Shown here: piece after piece, positions 35,478 through 45,169 of the stretch
How the letters are laid out: each line of letters opens with the position of its first letter
Numbering within the stretch: the first letter of the stretch is position 1
Origin: Natrarchaeobius oligotrophus
GTDB taxonomy: Archaea > Halobacteriota > Halobacteria > Halobacteriales > Natrialbaceae
DNA: 64,000 bases
Reading direction: 5' to 3'
Assembly: GCF_003841465.1 (NCBI RefSeq)
Contig: NZ_REFZ01000004.1
Span: 124,001-188,000, forward strand
The notes under the pieces: model-generated
What the model was told of the DNA's origin: nothing
What the model saw: only the letters and a program-made list of their open reading frames with translations
The model's database searches: none
Translations under genes and position numbers: made by a program

Positions 35478-38183
35478 ATGAAATCCACGCTGTCGATCGC
35501 GGGACTGTCCTGTGCGACGTGCTCCGCGACGGTCGAAGACGCCGTTGGCGACCTCGAGGGGGTCGAATCAATCGACGTCAACGTCGCCACCGACGAGGGA
35601 ACGGTCGAGTACGATCCGGCGGTCGTTTCGCTGGCCGAGATCTACGCGACCGTCGAGGACGCCGGCTACGAGCCGGAGCGATCGAAAACAGCGATCGAGA
35701 TCGCGGGGATGTCGTGTTCGACCTGCGCCGAAACGATCGAGAACGCACTCGAGAGCGTTCCGGGCGTCCTCTCGGCGTCGGTTAACTACGCGACCGGGGA
35801 GGGGACCGTCTCGTACAACCCCGACGACGCGTCGCTGACCGACCTCTACGACGCGATCGAGAACGCCGGTTACGAGCCCGACCGTCGGGTCGACGAAGAC
35901 GGTGAGGCGTTGACCGAGTCGCGCGAACGCGCCGTCGAGCGCGAACTCCGGACGAAACGGAAGTGGACGCTGATCGGTGCCGCGCTCACCGCCCCGTTCG
36001 TTCTGGTGATGATCGACATGTTCGTCGTCGACCTCCTGCCGGAGACGCTCCTCGGAATCCACACCGGCTGGTACGAGTTCGTCCTCGCGACCGCGCTGAT
36101 GGCGACGCTCGGCAAGCACTTCCTCGTCGGCGCGTACAAGTCGCTGGTCAACAACCGCCAGGCGAACATGGATACGCTCGTCTCCGTCGGCACCGGCGCG
36201 GGCTACCTCTACAGTACGGCCGTGTTGGTCGGCGTCGTCACGGGCGGACTCTACTTCGAGGCCGTCGCGTTCATCCTCTGGTTCATCTACCTCGGGGTCT
36301 GGCTCGAGGCCCGCTCGAAAGCTCGTGCCAGCGCCGCGCTTCGGGAGTTGCTCGAGATGCAGGCCGAGGAGGCCACGCTCGTGCGCGACGACGAGGAGGT
36401 CGTCGTCCCGCTCGAGGACGTCGAACCCGGCGACCTGATGAAGGTTCGACCGGGTGAGCAGATTCCGACCGACGGCGTCGTCGTCGACGGCGAGAGCGCG
36501 GTCGACGAGTCGATGGTGACGGGCGAGTCGGTTCCGGTCGAAAAGCGCGAGGGCGACCAGGTCGTCGGCTCGACGATCAACGAGAACGGCGTCCTGTTCG
36601 TCGAGGCAACTAACGTCGGCGAGGAGACGGCGATCCAGCAGATCGTCGACCGGGTCAAGGAGGCCCAGGCCCGCCAACCGGACGTCCAGCGGCTGGTCGA
36701 CAGGCTCAGCGCCTACTTCGTTCCCGCGGTGATCGTCAACGCAGTGTTCTGGGCTGTCGCGTGGTTTTTCTTCCCCGACGCGCTGTATCCGATCTCGTCG
36801 GCGCTCGGCGCGTGGATTCCGCTGGTCGAGCCCGTCGGCGGCGGTCCGATCGGTCCCGAACTCGGCGGCGTGCCGGTGTTCGAGTTCTCGATCGTCGTAC
36901 TCGCCTCGGCCATCCTGATCGCCTGTCCCTGCGCGCTCGGGCTCGCGACGCCGATGGCGACGATGGTCGGCTCGACGATCAGCGCGAAAAACGGCGTCCT
37001 CTACAAGGGTGGGGATATCCTCGAGAAGGCCCGCGGCATCGACGTCGTCGTCTTCGACAAGACCGGGACGTTGACCCACGGCGACATGCGACTGACCGAC
37101 GTCGTCACGGTCGGCGAGACGCTCGAGACCGACGGCGGTGAGCCGAGCGAAGCGAGGGGGTCCACGTCGGATCGGGAATCCGACGGTGGCGCTCCTGCGT
37201 CCGAGGACACCGTTCCCGAACCCGACGGCGGCGTTCTCGAGGTGGACGACGAGCCGGCGCTCGACGAGGAGTTCCTGCTCTCGGTCGCGGCCAGCGCCGA
37301 GTCGGGCTCCGAACATCCGCTCGCGCGGGCCATCGTCGACGGTGCCGCGGAACGCGGCGTCGGCGTGGAGGAGCCGACCGCGTTCGAGAACGTCCCCGGT
37401 CACGGCATCCGGGCGACGCTCTCGGCAGGCGAGGTTCTCGTCGGCAACCGCAAGCTCATGCGGGATCACGGCGTGGACCCCGCCCCCATCGAGGCGACGA
37501 TGGCGCAACTCGAGCGTGAGGGGAAAACCGCGATGGCGGTCGCGCTGGAGGGAGAGCTCCTCGGCGTGGTCGCGAACGCGGACACGGTTCGCGAGAGCGC
37601 CAAAGAGACGGTTTCCCAGCTGCAAGCGCGCGGCTACGAGGTGATGGTGCTCACCGGCGACAACGAGCGGACCGGCCGCGCGGTCGGTGAGCGACTGGGT
37701 ATCGATCCGGCGAACGTCCACGCCGAGGTCCTGCCCGAGGACAAAGCCGACGAGATCGAGTCGATCCAGGCCGACGGCAGCCGTGCGATCATGGTCGGCG
37801 ACGGGGTCAACGACGCCCCCGCGCTGACGTCCGCCCACGTCGGCGTCGCGATCGGCTCCGGCACGGACGTCGCCATCGAAAGCGCCGACGTCACGCTGAT
37901 GCGCGACGATCCGGCCGACGTGCTGAAGGCGATGCGCGTCGCGGACGCGACCATCTCGAAGGTTCGCCAGAACCTCTTCTGGGCGTTCGTCTACAACGCG
38001 ACGCTGATCCCCATCGCTTCGATCGGTCTCCTCAACCCGGCGGTGGCCGGGCTGGCGATGGCCGCCTCGAGCCTGTCGGTCGTCTCGAACAGCCTGGCGT
38101 TCATGAGCTGGGACCCCCACGACGACTACGTCTTCACGCCGTTCCGACCGCTCGTCTGGATGCGCGAACGGCTGGTCGGGTAG
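35478..38183 (+). CDS. copA: Copper-exporting P1B-type ATPase
   Basis: A 901-residue heavy-metal P-type ATPase. Two N-terminal metal-binding domains carry GLSCATC (Cys12/15) and GMSCSTC (Cys80/83). The membrane metal site is CPC at 483-485, the phosphorylated Asp527 is in DKTGTLT, the HP motif is in [12 protein letters not shown] and the hinge is [12 protein letters not shown]. The last helices hold YN and [12 protein letters not shown], the P1B-1 signature for Cu(I)/Ag(I). An acidic insert (residues about 540-600) follows the phosphorylation site. A Shine-Dalgarno GAGGTGA (35464-35470) stands 7 bp before the ATG, so the message has a leader, unlike many neighbours. Confidence 0.96.
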   Translation: MKSTLSIAGLSCATCSATVEDAVGDLEGVESIDVNVATDEGTVEYDPAVVSLAEIYATVEDAGYEPERSKTAIEIAGMSCSTCAETIENALESVPGVLSASVNYATGEGTVSYNPDDASLTDLYDAIENAGYEPDRRVDEDGEALTESRERAVERELRTKRKWTLIGAALTAPFVLVMIDMFVVDLLPETLLGIHTGWYEFVLATALMATLGKHFLVGAYKSLVNNRQANMDTLVSVGTGAGYLYSTAVLVGVVTGGLYFEAVAFILWFIYLGVWLEARSKARASAALRELLEMQAEEATLVRDDEEVVVPLEDVEPGDLMKVRPGEQIPTDGVVVDGESAVDESMVTGESVPVEKREGDQVVGSTINENGVLFVEATNVGEETAIQQIVDRVKEAQARQPDVQRLVDRLSAYFVPAVIVNAVFWAVAWFFFPDALYPISSALGAWIPLVEPVGGGPIGPELGGVPVFEFSIVVLASAILIACPCALGLATPMATMVGSTISAKNGVLYKGGDILEKARGIDVVVFDKTGTLTHGDMRLTDVVTVGETLETDGGEPSEARGSTSDRESDGGAPASEDTVPEPDGGVLEVDDEPALDEEFLLSVAASAESGSEHPLARAIVDGAAERGVGVEEPTAFENVPGHGIRATLSAGEVLVGNRKLMRDHGVDPAPIEATMAQLEREGKTAMAVALEGELLGVVANADTVRESAKETVSQLQARGYEVMVLTGDNERTGRAVGERLGIDPANVHAEVLPEDKADEIESIQADGSRAIMVGDGVNDAPALTSAHVGVAIGSGTDVAIESADVTLMRDDPADVLKAMRVADATISKVRQNLFWAFVYNATLIPIASIGLLNPAVAGLAMAASSLSVVSNSLAFMSWDPHDDYVFTPFRPLVWMRERLVG

Positions 38184-38269
38184 TCGTCGTTCGCATCACC
38201 CGATTCGTCTCGTGGTTCGGGTTTATCGAATGGAAAGACAGTTCCCCCGTCGTCACGAACGTTCGGTCG

Positions 38270-39121
38270 ATGCGAATCGCCGTTCCTAACAAGGGCCGCC
38301 TGCACGAGCCGACGATCGACCTCCTCGAGCGGGCGGGGCTGCATCTCGAGAACGGTGCCGATCGGAAGCTGTACGCCGACACCGTCGATCCCGACGTCTC
38401 CGTGCTGTTCGCTCGCGCGGCGGACATCCCGGAGTACGTCGCCGACGGTGCGGCGGATCTGGGGATCACCGGCCTCGATCAGGTCCACGAGGCGAGCGTC
38501 GACGACGTCTCCGAGCTTCTCGATCTCGAGTTCGGTCGCTGTCGGCTCGTCCTGGCCGCACCGGAAGACGGCGACATCGAGTCGATCGAGGACCTCGCGG
38601 GAAAGACGGTCGCCACCGAGTTCCCGAACGTCACGCGGAACTTCTTCGCCGACGCTGGAATCGATCCCGACGTCGTCGAAGTGACCGGAGCGACGGAACT
38701 GACCCCCCACGTCGAGATGGCGGACGCGATCGTCGACATCACGAGCACCGGCACGACGCTGAAGATGAATCGGCTCGCCGTCGTCGAGGAGGTCCTCTCG
38801 AGTTCGGTCAGGCTGTTCGGCCGCGAGGACGTCCTCGACGACCCGAAGGTACGGGAGGTCAGGACCGCCCTCGCGTCGGTCAAACAGGCGGAGGGCAAGC
38901 GCTACCTGATGATGAACGTCCCGGAGGAGCGACTCGAGGCGGTCCGCGACGTCATCCCGGGAATGGGCGGGCCGACGGTGATGGACGTCGCAAACGGCGG
39001 CGACAAGGTCGCCGTCCACGCGGTCGTCGACGAGCGCAACGTCTTCGAGACGATCACCGAGGTCAAAAAGGCCGGCGCGAGCGACATCCTGGTCACCGAG
39101 ATCGAGCGTCTGATCGAGTGA
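38270..39121 (+). CDS. hisG: ATP phosphoribosyltransferase (long form)
   Basis: A 283-residue HisG catalysing the first step of histidine synthesis, ATP plus PRPP to phosphoribosyl-ATP. Family blocks are [40 protein letters not shown] and the PRPP loop [13 protein letters not shown]. The C-terminal ~75 residues ([27 protein letters not shown] ... [14 protein letters not shown]) are the HisG_C regulatory domain that binds histidine, so this is the long form that works without HisZ. It stands alone, about 85 bp after copA. Confidence 0.97.
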   Translation: MRIAVPNKGRLHEPTIDLLERAGLHLENGADRKLYADTVDPDVSVLFARAADIPEYVADGAADLGITGLDQVHEASVDDVSELLDLEFGRCRLVLAAPEDGDIESIEDLAGKTVATEFPNVTRNFFADAGIDPDVVEVTGATELTPHVEMADAIVDITSTGTTLKMNRLAVVEEVLSSSVRLFGREDVLDDPKVREVRTALASVKQAEGKRYLMMNVPEERLEAVRDVIPGMGGPTVMDVANGGDKVAVHAVVDERNVFETITEVKKAGASDILVTEIERLIE

Positions 39122-39218
39122 GCCCACGACGGGCTCCGATCGGCGAACCCGCGACGGAAGCCCGCGCCCCTTCGATCCGATCGTCGCGGCCGGTAGTCGC
39201 TTTTCGATCCGGACGACG

Positions 39219-40232
39219 CTACTCCTCGATCGGCGGCCAGTGCCAGGCGTCGGCCCGGACGGCACCCAGTAACTTTCGCCGTCGCTCCGACAGCTCCTCG
39301 AGCGCAGCCGCGAACTCGTCGTCGGGGACCGTCGGAACGCCGTCCTCGCGCAACCGATCGAGATCCGGTTCGGGCGGCGTTTCGTCGGCGGGTTCGACAA
39401 ACGCCGCATCGAGGGTGTCGAGGTAGCTTCCCGCGCTCGAGCGGGCGTCTTCGATCAACACCGGATCCGGTCCCTCGTCGTCCGGCACGCCGTGTCGATA
39501 GAGCGTCAGCGCTTCGTCCAGGATCGGAACGGCCATCGCGGAAGCGTCCGCACCGTCCTCGCTGTGGTAGTAGTGGAGGATCGGATACGACCGGTGTTGC
39601 TCGGCGAGCAGCGAGAGCTGGGACGACAGCGACTCGAGGGGGAGCTCGAGTCCGCGAAACCCCTCGACGTCGTCGCTGCGACCGGACCAGCCGGTGCGAA
39701 CGAACGACTCGCTGCGCTCGCCGAGGCCGGTCACGCTGCTCGCGAACGACCGCTTTTGCGAGACCGCGCTCAGAACGGATAGGACGTAGGAGACGCCGAG
39801 GGTGACGAACGCCATTCCGGTCGCGGTCGTGAACGAGCTGGCGATCTCCCAGCGGCCGCTGGTCGGCGTGTAGTCGCCGTTCCCGTTCGTGAACATGGTG
39901 TAGGCGACGTAGTAGAACCGGCCCGACCAGTCCGCCGGGTCGCCGGTGTGGGTGCTGACGAGCGCGGGCGAACCGCCCGCGAACAGCAGCGTCCAGCCGA
40001 GCCAGAGGAGCGCGATCCACATCGCCAGCGTGAGCGTGAGGATCGAGGGACCCGCGACGCTGAGCACCCGCGAATCGTCCCCGCTCGCGCGTCGAAGACC
40101 GCGCCACACGGTCGTCGACAGCCGACCGGAGAGCGGTCCCGACCCGCCGTCGACCCACAGCGTCGTCCAGAGGATGTCTACGATGACGATACCGAGCAGG
40201 ACCGCTCCCGCGGCGAGGAACAACGGCTCCAT
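39219..40232 (-). CDS. Ion channel-like membrane protein with divergent filter
   Basis: A 337-residue protein with an N-terminal helix (about residues 5-25), a second at about 63-85, a pore-like loop and a following helix at about 130-155. The pore loop reads YYVAYTMFTNGNGDYTP, where potassium channels have T(V/I)GYGD; Asn replaces both Val and Tyr. The C-terminal half is cytoplasmic, helical and acidic, with no RCK domain. Haloarchaeal members are annotated as potassium channel family proteins; selectivity for potassium is doubtful here. Confidence 0.8.
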   Translation of the reverse strand: MEPLFLAAGAVLLGIVIVDILWTTLWVDGGSGPLSGRLSTTVWRGLRRASGDDSRVLSVAGPSILTLTLAMWIALLWLGWTLLFAGGSPALVSTHTGDPADWSGRFYYVAYTMFTNGNGDYTPTSGRWEIASSFTTATGMAFVTLGVSYVLSVLSAVSQKRSFASSVTGLGERSESFVRTGWSGRSDDVEGFRGLELPLESLSSQLSLLAEQHRSYPILHYYHSEDGADASAMAVPILDEALTLYRHGVPDDEGPDPVLIEDARSSAGSYLDTLDAAFVEPADETPPEPDLDRLREDGVPTVPDDEFAAALEELSERRRKLLGAVRADAWHWPPIEE

Positions 40233-40515
40233 TTCCCCCGACGTACGTTCTCCAGCGCTGTCAACCGTTCCCCGGCGAAGTACGCCCCGTCTCGGCTCCC
40301 CCGCTCCGTTGGGGAACGGGCAACGGGCGTCGTTTCCGGTCGCCGTTGGACTCGCTCGGAATCGCGCTCGTCGGCGAGCGAGAGAGCGGCGGCCGATGCG
40401 GGAGAGCGACCGCGAACGAGGCGGGCGGGTGCGGCGAACGAAGAACGCGAACGGTAAAGAGATTCACAGCGCGGGTGCTCGACGACGGTTTCGGACGAAC
40501 TGCGAGATCGGGGTG

Positions 40516-41076
40516 TTACTCGAGCAGGCCCAGATCCTCGAGCCGGGAGACGATCTTGTCGACGGCGTGTTCGGCGTCTTCGGGCTTTTTGCCGCCGGTG
40601 ATGACGAGCTTCCCGGAGCCAAAGAGCAGCGCGACGACCTCGGGCTCGTCGAGTCGGTAGACGAGGCCCGGGAACTGCTCCGGTTCGTACTCGATGTTCT
40701 CGAGACCCAGCCCGATCGCGATCGCGTTCAGGTTGAGGTTTCGCCCTAGGTCCGCGCTGGTGACGATGTTCTGGACGACGATCTCCGGGTCCTCGTTGAC
40801 CTGGATCTGGAGTTCGCGCAGCTTATCGAAGACGATGCGCAGGCTCTCGTGAACGTCGTCGGTCGACTTCGCGCCGGTGCAGACGATCTTCCCCGAGCGG
40901 AAGATCAGCGCAGCCGACTTTGGGTTTTGCGTGCGGTAGACGAGACCGGGGAACTGCTCGGGGTCGTAATCGGCCCCCTCGAGGTCCATTGCAACGCTCT
41001 GGAGATCGAGTTCCTGTCCGATGCCGGTCGACGCCACCACGTTTTCGATGTTGATGGTGTCCTTCGGATCCGTCAT
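40516..41076 (-). CDS. tbp: TATA-box-binding protein
   Basis: A 186-residue TBP made of two direct repeats: INIENVVASTGIGQELDLQSVAMDLEGADYDPEQFPGLVYR and the matching VQNIVTSADLGRNLNLNAIAIGLGLENIEYEPEQFPGLVYRL, each followed by a KSAALIFRSGKIVCTGAKS-type strand. It nucleates transcription with TFB. Haloarchaea often have several TBPs; this one has the standard length and full DNA-binding surface. Its own TATA box lies about 31 bp before the ATG. Confidence 0.98.
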   Translation of the reverse strand: MTDPKDTINIENVVASTGIGQELDLQSVAMDLEGADYDPEQFPGLVYRTQNPKSAALIFRSGKIVCTGAKSTDDVHESLRIVFDKLRELQIQVNEDPEIVVQNIVTSADLGRNLNLNAIAIGLGLENIEYEPEQFPGLVYRLDEPEVVALLFGSGKLVITGGKKPEDAEHAVDKIVSRLEDLGLLE

Positions 41077-41101
41077 AAGTCGCTTAAAAAGACGTATTTA
41101 A

Positions 41102-41113
41102 GGTTTATAAATG
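41102..41113 (-). promoter_or_regulatory. TATA box of tbp
   Basis: Reads ACATTTATAAAC on the reverse strand, centred about 31 bp before the tbp ATG. A divergent TATA-like GATATATCC lies at 41129-41137. Confidence 0.6.
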
Positions 41114-41144
41114 TTAGTACCGCCACCTGATATATCCGGTATAT

Positions 41145-41237
41145 ATGGCCCACGACGATTCCGACACACCGCCGAATTCCTCCGACCGAGTGCCTGGCGG
41201 ACGGGACTCGCCGCAGTGGCAAGGATATTTGCGGTAG
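41145..41237 (+). CDS. 30-codon ORF, probable 5' remnant of a gene
   Basis: ATG at 41145 follows TATA-like sequence and opens a GC-rich frame of 30 residues (MAHDDSDTPPNSS...QWQGYLR) ended by TAG. The acidic, hydrophilic start and host-like codon use look like the N-terminus of an ordinary haloarchaeal gene cut off where the AT-rich patch begins at about 41,240. It could also be a real small protein divergent from tbp. It is too short for most ORF scans. Confidence 0.35.
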   Translation: MAHDDSDTPPNSSDRVPGGRDSPQWQGYLR

Positions 41238-41256
41238 ATCCATGAACTGGGCAGAA

Positions 41257-41670
41257 TCATTCCGATCCCCAGAGATATGTTGAATTATCAAAAGCGTCTC
41301 GACGGACGTAGAAATAAATAGCGAATAGTGCTGGGAAAATCAGCAATCCCCAGGCAATTACGTTGTCACCCACTTGGTCATACAGACGATAGAAGTCATA
41401 CAGATAATAGAGGAAGACGATTACTCCCGTAACGCCTCCAACGATCCACGCAAGTGGATGTTGGAGAAAAATCAAAAATGCAAGAACAAACAGTGTGAGG
41501 GCGAGAAGGCCATATTTGAGGCCTGCAATAGTTTGTGGTTGGATTCCGGATGTAGCTACTGGGCCAGCAAGTTGAGATCCAATTGTGAATCCTACAGAGA
41601 TGATTGCGAGTATAATCACAATGGTTCCAACTACAAGTAATTCAAGAGGCGGAAGTCTAGCTCTAACCAT
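41257..41670 (-). CDS. Small four-helix membrane protein, unknown
   Basis: A 137-residue protein with four hydrophobic segments (about residues 8-32, 48-66, 72-95, 106-125) and charged ends. No family is recognised. Start ATG 41670 is fixed by a Shine-Dalgarno GGAGGT (41675-41680 on this strand) four bases before it. AT-rich codons mark it as part of an acquired patch. It is 123 bp downstream of the secreted protease on the same strand, so co-transcription is possible. Confidence 0.65.
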   Translation of the reverse strand: MVRARLPPLELLVVGTIVIILAIISVGFTIGSQLAGPVATSGIQPQTIAGLKYGLLALTLFVLAFLIFLQHPLAWIVGGVTGVIVFLYYLYDFYRLYDQVGDNVIAWGLLIFPALFAIYFYVRRDAFDNSTYLWGSE

Positions 41671-41793
41671 TGTTACCTCCAATTAGTTCCTTTCTACTAT
41701 ATATTTCTTATTACTTTAAATATATTGTGTCTTCAAAGAACAGTCTGGACGATCATTAACCAGATCACTGACCCTGTTGGATCAGATCGGGAA

Positions 41794-42972
41794 TTAGGCA
41801 ATAGGGACAGGCCACTCGTACCCCGAAAGGCGATTGATGACCCACCCTGGCGTCCCGTGTACTCGATTAGCAAACGTGAAGGAGATATTAACGCACATCG
41901 CTAAATGGTTGATACTGTCCGGGCGGGCACCGAAAGTGAGAGAGCCACTGTCTCCGGGCCGAATATCGTTGATGGCAGAACCCCACGAACACTGATCAGT
42001 GTAAGGAATTCCTGGAGTCATGCAATAATCGTTCACCTTTGATGTAACTCTCGCTCCTCGCCTGTGTGGAGTTCCTGATGTCTCACAGGACGTGGTGCCA
42101 ACCTTCTTTACATCCCAGCCTTCTCCTGCGAACGTATCGAACCCATCTTTCGACATCGTTCCATTGATGTCGTAAGCAGTGTCATGATCGGAAGGAAGAA
42201 CCACTTGCCCACTAGGGGGCCTCGATTCCGTGGCTTCAATAACAACGAAATCCCGGTCGTGATCAACGAGTATAACCTCACCAATTTTCTCACCTCCGTG
42301 TTCGGCGTCAATTCCAATCAGATCCGAACCACATTTCTCGGTGGCGTAACTCGCTACGTGAGAGTTTGTAATCCAACCCGACTTACGATCTTGCAGCGAG
42401 TATACGGAAGGTGTAAGTGTTCCTAGTGCATCTCCAATTACTACCCCAAGCCCGCCAGGAATGGGGCCACTGGTCCACAGATCGCCACAAGGGTCCGGAT
42501 CAATTATGCTGCTTTGCGCTGAAATGCTGTCTTCAATAGTATCAGGTTTAGGTTCCTCTTCAAAGACGACTCGGATATCGTCACTCTGCAACTGAAGGTC
42601 CCTTGAATTGATCTCCGCTTTCTTATTCTCGTCGAGACCGACAACAAGGTGTGGGTTCTCTCCATCAACATCCCCTGGATCCATCTCGATAGAGTGAACA
42701 TTTTCTGCTTTTTCTAGAAGATGTTTGTTATCCTCGAGAGCTTTACGAGCATCAAGTATGAGATCGTACCAATCCAGAGGAACGTCCCACATATACTCGC
42801 CATCCAGATCAAGTGGAATAGCAATCTGATCTGAACTCGTAGACTGAACACGATCTGGAGAAATTGCACTCGCAGTTGTACTTGCTACCCCGGCAGCCGC
42901 AAGGATTTCGAGGAGCCGTCGTCGATTAAGTTTACGATGCTTGTTCCGGTGAATGTCTCGGAGTCGTCCCAT
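41794..42972 (-). CDS. Tat-exported trypsin-like serine protease
   Basis: A 392-residue protein with an N-terminal Arg-rich twin-arginine-type signal (NRRRLLEILAAAGVASTTASA). The second half has a chymotrypsin-fold triad in order: His205 in WITNSHVASYA, Asp241 (or 239) in VDHDRDFVVIEA and Ser342 in IRPGDSGSLTFGA. Several Cys (161, 214, 296, 317, 328, 360) could form disulfides outside the cell. Residues 40-150 may be a propeptide. It is AT-rich relative to its neighbours. Known haloarchaeal secreted proteases are mostly subtilisin-like halolysins, so this fold is less usual. Confidence 0.8.
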   Translation of the reverse strand: MGRLRDIHRNKHRKLNRRRLLEILAAAGVASTTASAISPDRVQSTSSDQIAIPLDLDGEYMWDVPLDWYDLILDARKALEDNKHLLEKAENVHSIEMDPGDVDGENPHLVVGLDENKKAEINSRDLQLQSDDIRVVFEEEPKPDTIEDSISAQSSIIDPDPCGDLWTSGPIPGGLGVVIGDALGTLTPSVYSLQDRKSGWITNSHVASYATEKCGSDLIGIDAEHGGEKIGEVILVDHDRDFVVIEATESRPPSGQVVLPSDHDTAYDINGTMSKDGFDTFAGEGWDVKKVGTTSCETSGTPHRRGARVTSKVNDYCMTPGIPYTDQCSWGSAINDIRPGDSGSLTFGARPDSINHLAMCVNISFTFANRVHGTPGWVINRLSGYEWPVPIA

Positions 42973-43507
42973 TTGTATCGTGTCTTGTTAAAGACATTAC
43001 CATATCCCATCCACATGAATATAAAATTTTCTTATAGTAGTTTACTAAATTATATTGTCTGTGGTTTTAGAAAATCTATAGTACTGGAGTGACTGGACAT
43101 TGGCCAGAGGACACAAATCGATCAAACGGCGTATCGCAATTCAGGCTGGTTCGGACGAGAGGTACTGATCTGGTTCGATGTCGGTCGTCTCGACGATCTG
43201 ACCGGCCAAGTGGAAGCTGTCTGAACTGACGACGACCTCCTCTGCGTCGTCGCTCACACTCAAGTCACCGCCGTCTCGTACATCCCATGCTCGTCTTACA
43301 TCGCCTCGTCAACGGCGCTGTTCAGAGTGTGCGTCGCGCGTCGGTCGTCCCGGTGGCCCGATACAGTCCGCCCTGCGGTGTACCGGTCCGACTGCGATCG
43401 ACGGTCGGACCGGGACGGGCGGCAATTCGGTTGCATCGCTCGAAACGACCGCGCCTTCGGTCCGAAAAAGCGGTAGGCTCATACCCGACCCGACACGACG
43501 AACCGAC
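42973..43507. other. Composite intergenic region with a gene fragment
   Basis: The first ~110 bp are AT-rich and hold the promoter of the protease gene. Composition returns to GC-rich after 43,120. Apart from the 3' gene fragment listed separately, no gene is seen before the GTG at 43508. Confidence 0.5.
43141..43285 (-). pseudogene. C-terminal gene fragment of unknown family
   Basis: The reverse strand reads about 45 codons in host-like, acidic style (SDDAEEVVVSSDSFHLAG, then QIVETTDIEPDQYLSSEPA and TGA at 43141-43143). It has no start codon and an in-frame stop just upstream. It looks like the tail of a gene lost when the neighbouring AT-rich patch arrived. No family is recognised. Confidence 0.35.
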
Positions 43508-44602
43508 GTGTACCTGCTCGAGCTCGCCGGAGAAGACGACGCGTTCGCGGCCCGCGAGGCCGAAAGCGCCGCGACCGGAGTCCGCCGGATCGCGCCCGGA
43601 CTCGCCACCGCCGGCAGCGTCGTTCCCGAGCGCGTGCGCGGACTGGCTTACACCCATCGCGCGAGCGAACTCCTCGGGCGAACCGACGCCGACGTCGAGA
43701 GCGCGCGAACGCTGCTCGAGGCCGCCGAGCTCGATCGCGACCGCGACGGCACCGTGGCGGTGCGAGCCACAGACGTCCACGGCTCGAGCGGGATCTCGAC
43801 CGGCCGCGCCGAGCGCGAACTCGGTCGGGTGCTGGTCGACCGCGGGTTCTCGGTCGACCTCGAGGAGCCCGACCACCGCCTTCGCGCGGTCTTTTCGGCT
43901 GGACGCCTCTCCGACGACGCGCGCGACGCATCGGACGGCCTCCCGACCGCACTCGAGGCGACGGACGCCGACGAGTCGGGCGAGCGCGTCTCGGTCTGTG
44001 CCCTCGGCTGGGTCGCTGCCGAGAGCGTCCGCGACTTCGGCGCGCGCGCGCCGACGGACAAGCCGTTCTTCCAGCCCGGGAGCATGGATCCGTTGCTCGC
44101 GCGCGCCGTGGCGAACGTCGCCGGCGCGCGTCCCGGGCGGACGATACTCGATCCGATGTGTGGCACCGGCGGCGTCCTCGTCGAGGGCGGCCTCGTCGGC
44201 GCGGACGTGATCGGCACCGACGCCCAGACGAAGATGGTCGACGGAGCGCGCGAGAACCTGACGCACTTCCTCGAGCCGGACGAGCCCGCGCCGACGGGCG
44301 TCGACCGCGGTTGCTGGCACGTCGGCCGCGGCGACGCGACCCGGCTCCCGCTCCGGGACGGGGCGGTCGACGGCGTGGTCTTCGACGCGCCGTACGGTCG
44401 CCAGTCGAAGATCGCCACCCACCGCCTCGAGGACCTCGTCGCGGGGGCGCTCTCGGAGGCCCGGCGGGTCGCGGATCGCGCGGTGGTCGTCGCCGACCGC
44501 TCGTGGGTACGCGAGGCGCGCGAGGCGGGCTGGGAACTCGAGGCGACGTTCGAGCGACGGGTCCACCGGTCGCTAACGCGGTACGTGCTGGTGCTCGGGT
44601 AG
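43508..44602 (+). CDS. trmG10: tRNA (guanine-10-N2)-dimethyltransferase (Trm11/TrmG10 type)
   Basis: A 364-residue protein with an N-terminal THUMP-type RNA-binding region (to about residue 170) and a Rossmann methyltransferase domain. SAM motif I is ILDPMCGTGGVLVEGGLVGADVIGTDA, and the catalytic motif IV is VFDAPYGRQSK, a variant of N/DPPY. This enzyme makes m2G or m2,2G at position 10 of tRNA in archaea. GTG is the start codon. No operon partner is evident. Confidence 0.92.
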   Translation: MYLLELAGEDDAFAAREAESAATGVRRIAPGLATAGSVVPERVRGLAYTHRASELLGRTDADVESARTLLEAAELDRDRDGTVAVRATDVHGSSGISTGRAERELGRVLVDRGFSVDLEEPDHRLRAVFSAGRLSDDARDASDGLPTALEATDADESGERVSVCALGWVAAESVRDFGARAPTDKPFFQPGSMDPLLARAVANVAGARPGRTILDPMCGTGGVLVEGGLVGADVIGTDAQTKMVDGARENLTHFLEPDEPAPTGVDRGCWHVGRGDATRLPLRDGAVDGVVFDAPYGRQSKIATHRLEDLVAGALSEARRVADRAVVVADRSWVREAREAGWELEATFERRVHRSLTRYVLVLG

Positions 44603-44691
44603 CGGACAGCCCGTGGCCGTCGCGGACAGTGGCTCGCCGTGGCTCTCGTCGGGATCACCGGGGGTAGCGGACGGCCGGTCGCAGTGGTACG

Positions 44692-45129
44692 TCAGTAGTC
44701 GGCCTCGAGCGCCCGCGCTCGCAACCGTTCGCCCTCCTCGCTCTCGACCGTGAGTTTCGGGACCGGTTGCGGTCGACCCTCGCCGTCGATCGCGACGAAC
44801 GTGAACGACGACTCGGTCGTCTTCTCCGTCTCGCCGGTTCGGGGTTCCTCCCGCCAGGCGCGCAGCGCGACGTCGACGCTCGTCCGGCCGGCGTCGTAGA
44901 CGTACGACTCGATGAGCGCCGTATCGCCGATCCCGATCGGCCGCTCGAAGTTCAGTTCGTTCACCCGCGCCGTCACGCAGGTCTGGCCGGCAAAGCGCAT
45001 CGCGGACATCGCGCTCACTTCGTCGAGCCACTTCATCAGGTGGCCGCCGTGGAGCGTGTCGTTGTTGTTGGCGTGGTTCGGCTGGACGCGAAATCGGTTC
45101 TCGATGTGCGTCTCGCGGACGGACGTCAT
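44692..45129 (-). CDS. Acyl-CoA thioesterase, hotdog fold
   Basis: A 145-residue single-hotdog protein of the YciA/BFIT type that hydrolyses acyl-CoA. The active-site block is VQPNHANNNDTLHGGHLMKWLDEVSAMSAMRFAG with the conserved Asn and Asp; NELNFERPIGIGDTALIESYV and SFTFVAIDGEGRPQPVPKL follow. ATG 45129 is preferred to an in-frame start further up. It lies 40 bp upstream of nothing on its strand and 40 bp after the start side of the RfcC-like gene's stop, so co-transcription with that gene is possible. Confidence 0.9.
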   Translation of the reverse strand: MTSVRETHIENRFRVQPNHANNNDTLHGGHLMKWLDEVSAMSAMRFAGQTCVTARVNELNFERPIGIGDTALIESYVYDAGRTSVDVALRAWREEPRTGETEKTTESSFTFVAIDGEGRPQPVPKLTVESEEGERLRARALEADY

Positions 45130-45169
45130 GTGGGGACGAGTACGCCGCCGTCCGCAGAAAAGCACTCGA

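Noticed and set aside
35568-38120. 850-codon open frame antisense to copA
   Set aside because: Its translation is Arg/Asp/Val repetitive and lacks any domain; it mirrors the GC-rich third positions of copA. Similar antisense frames over ilvB (55802-57535), DUF460 (50001-51980), the ABC exporter (20619-22133) and the tRNA methyltransferase (43322-44566) are rejected for the same reason.
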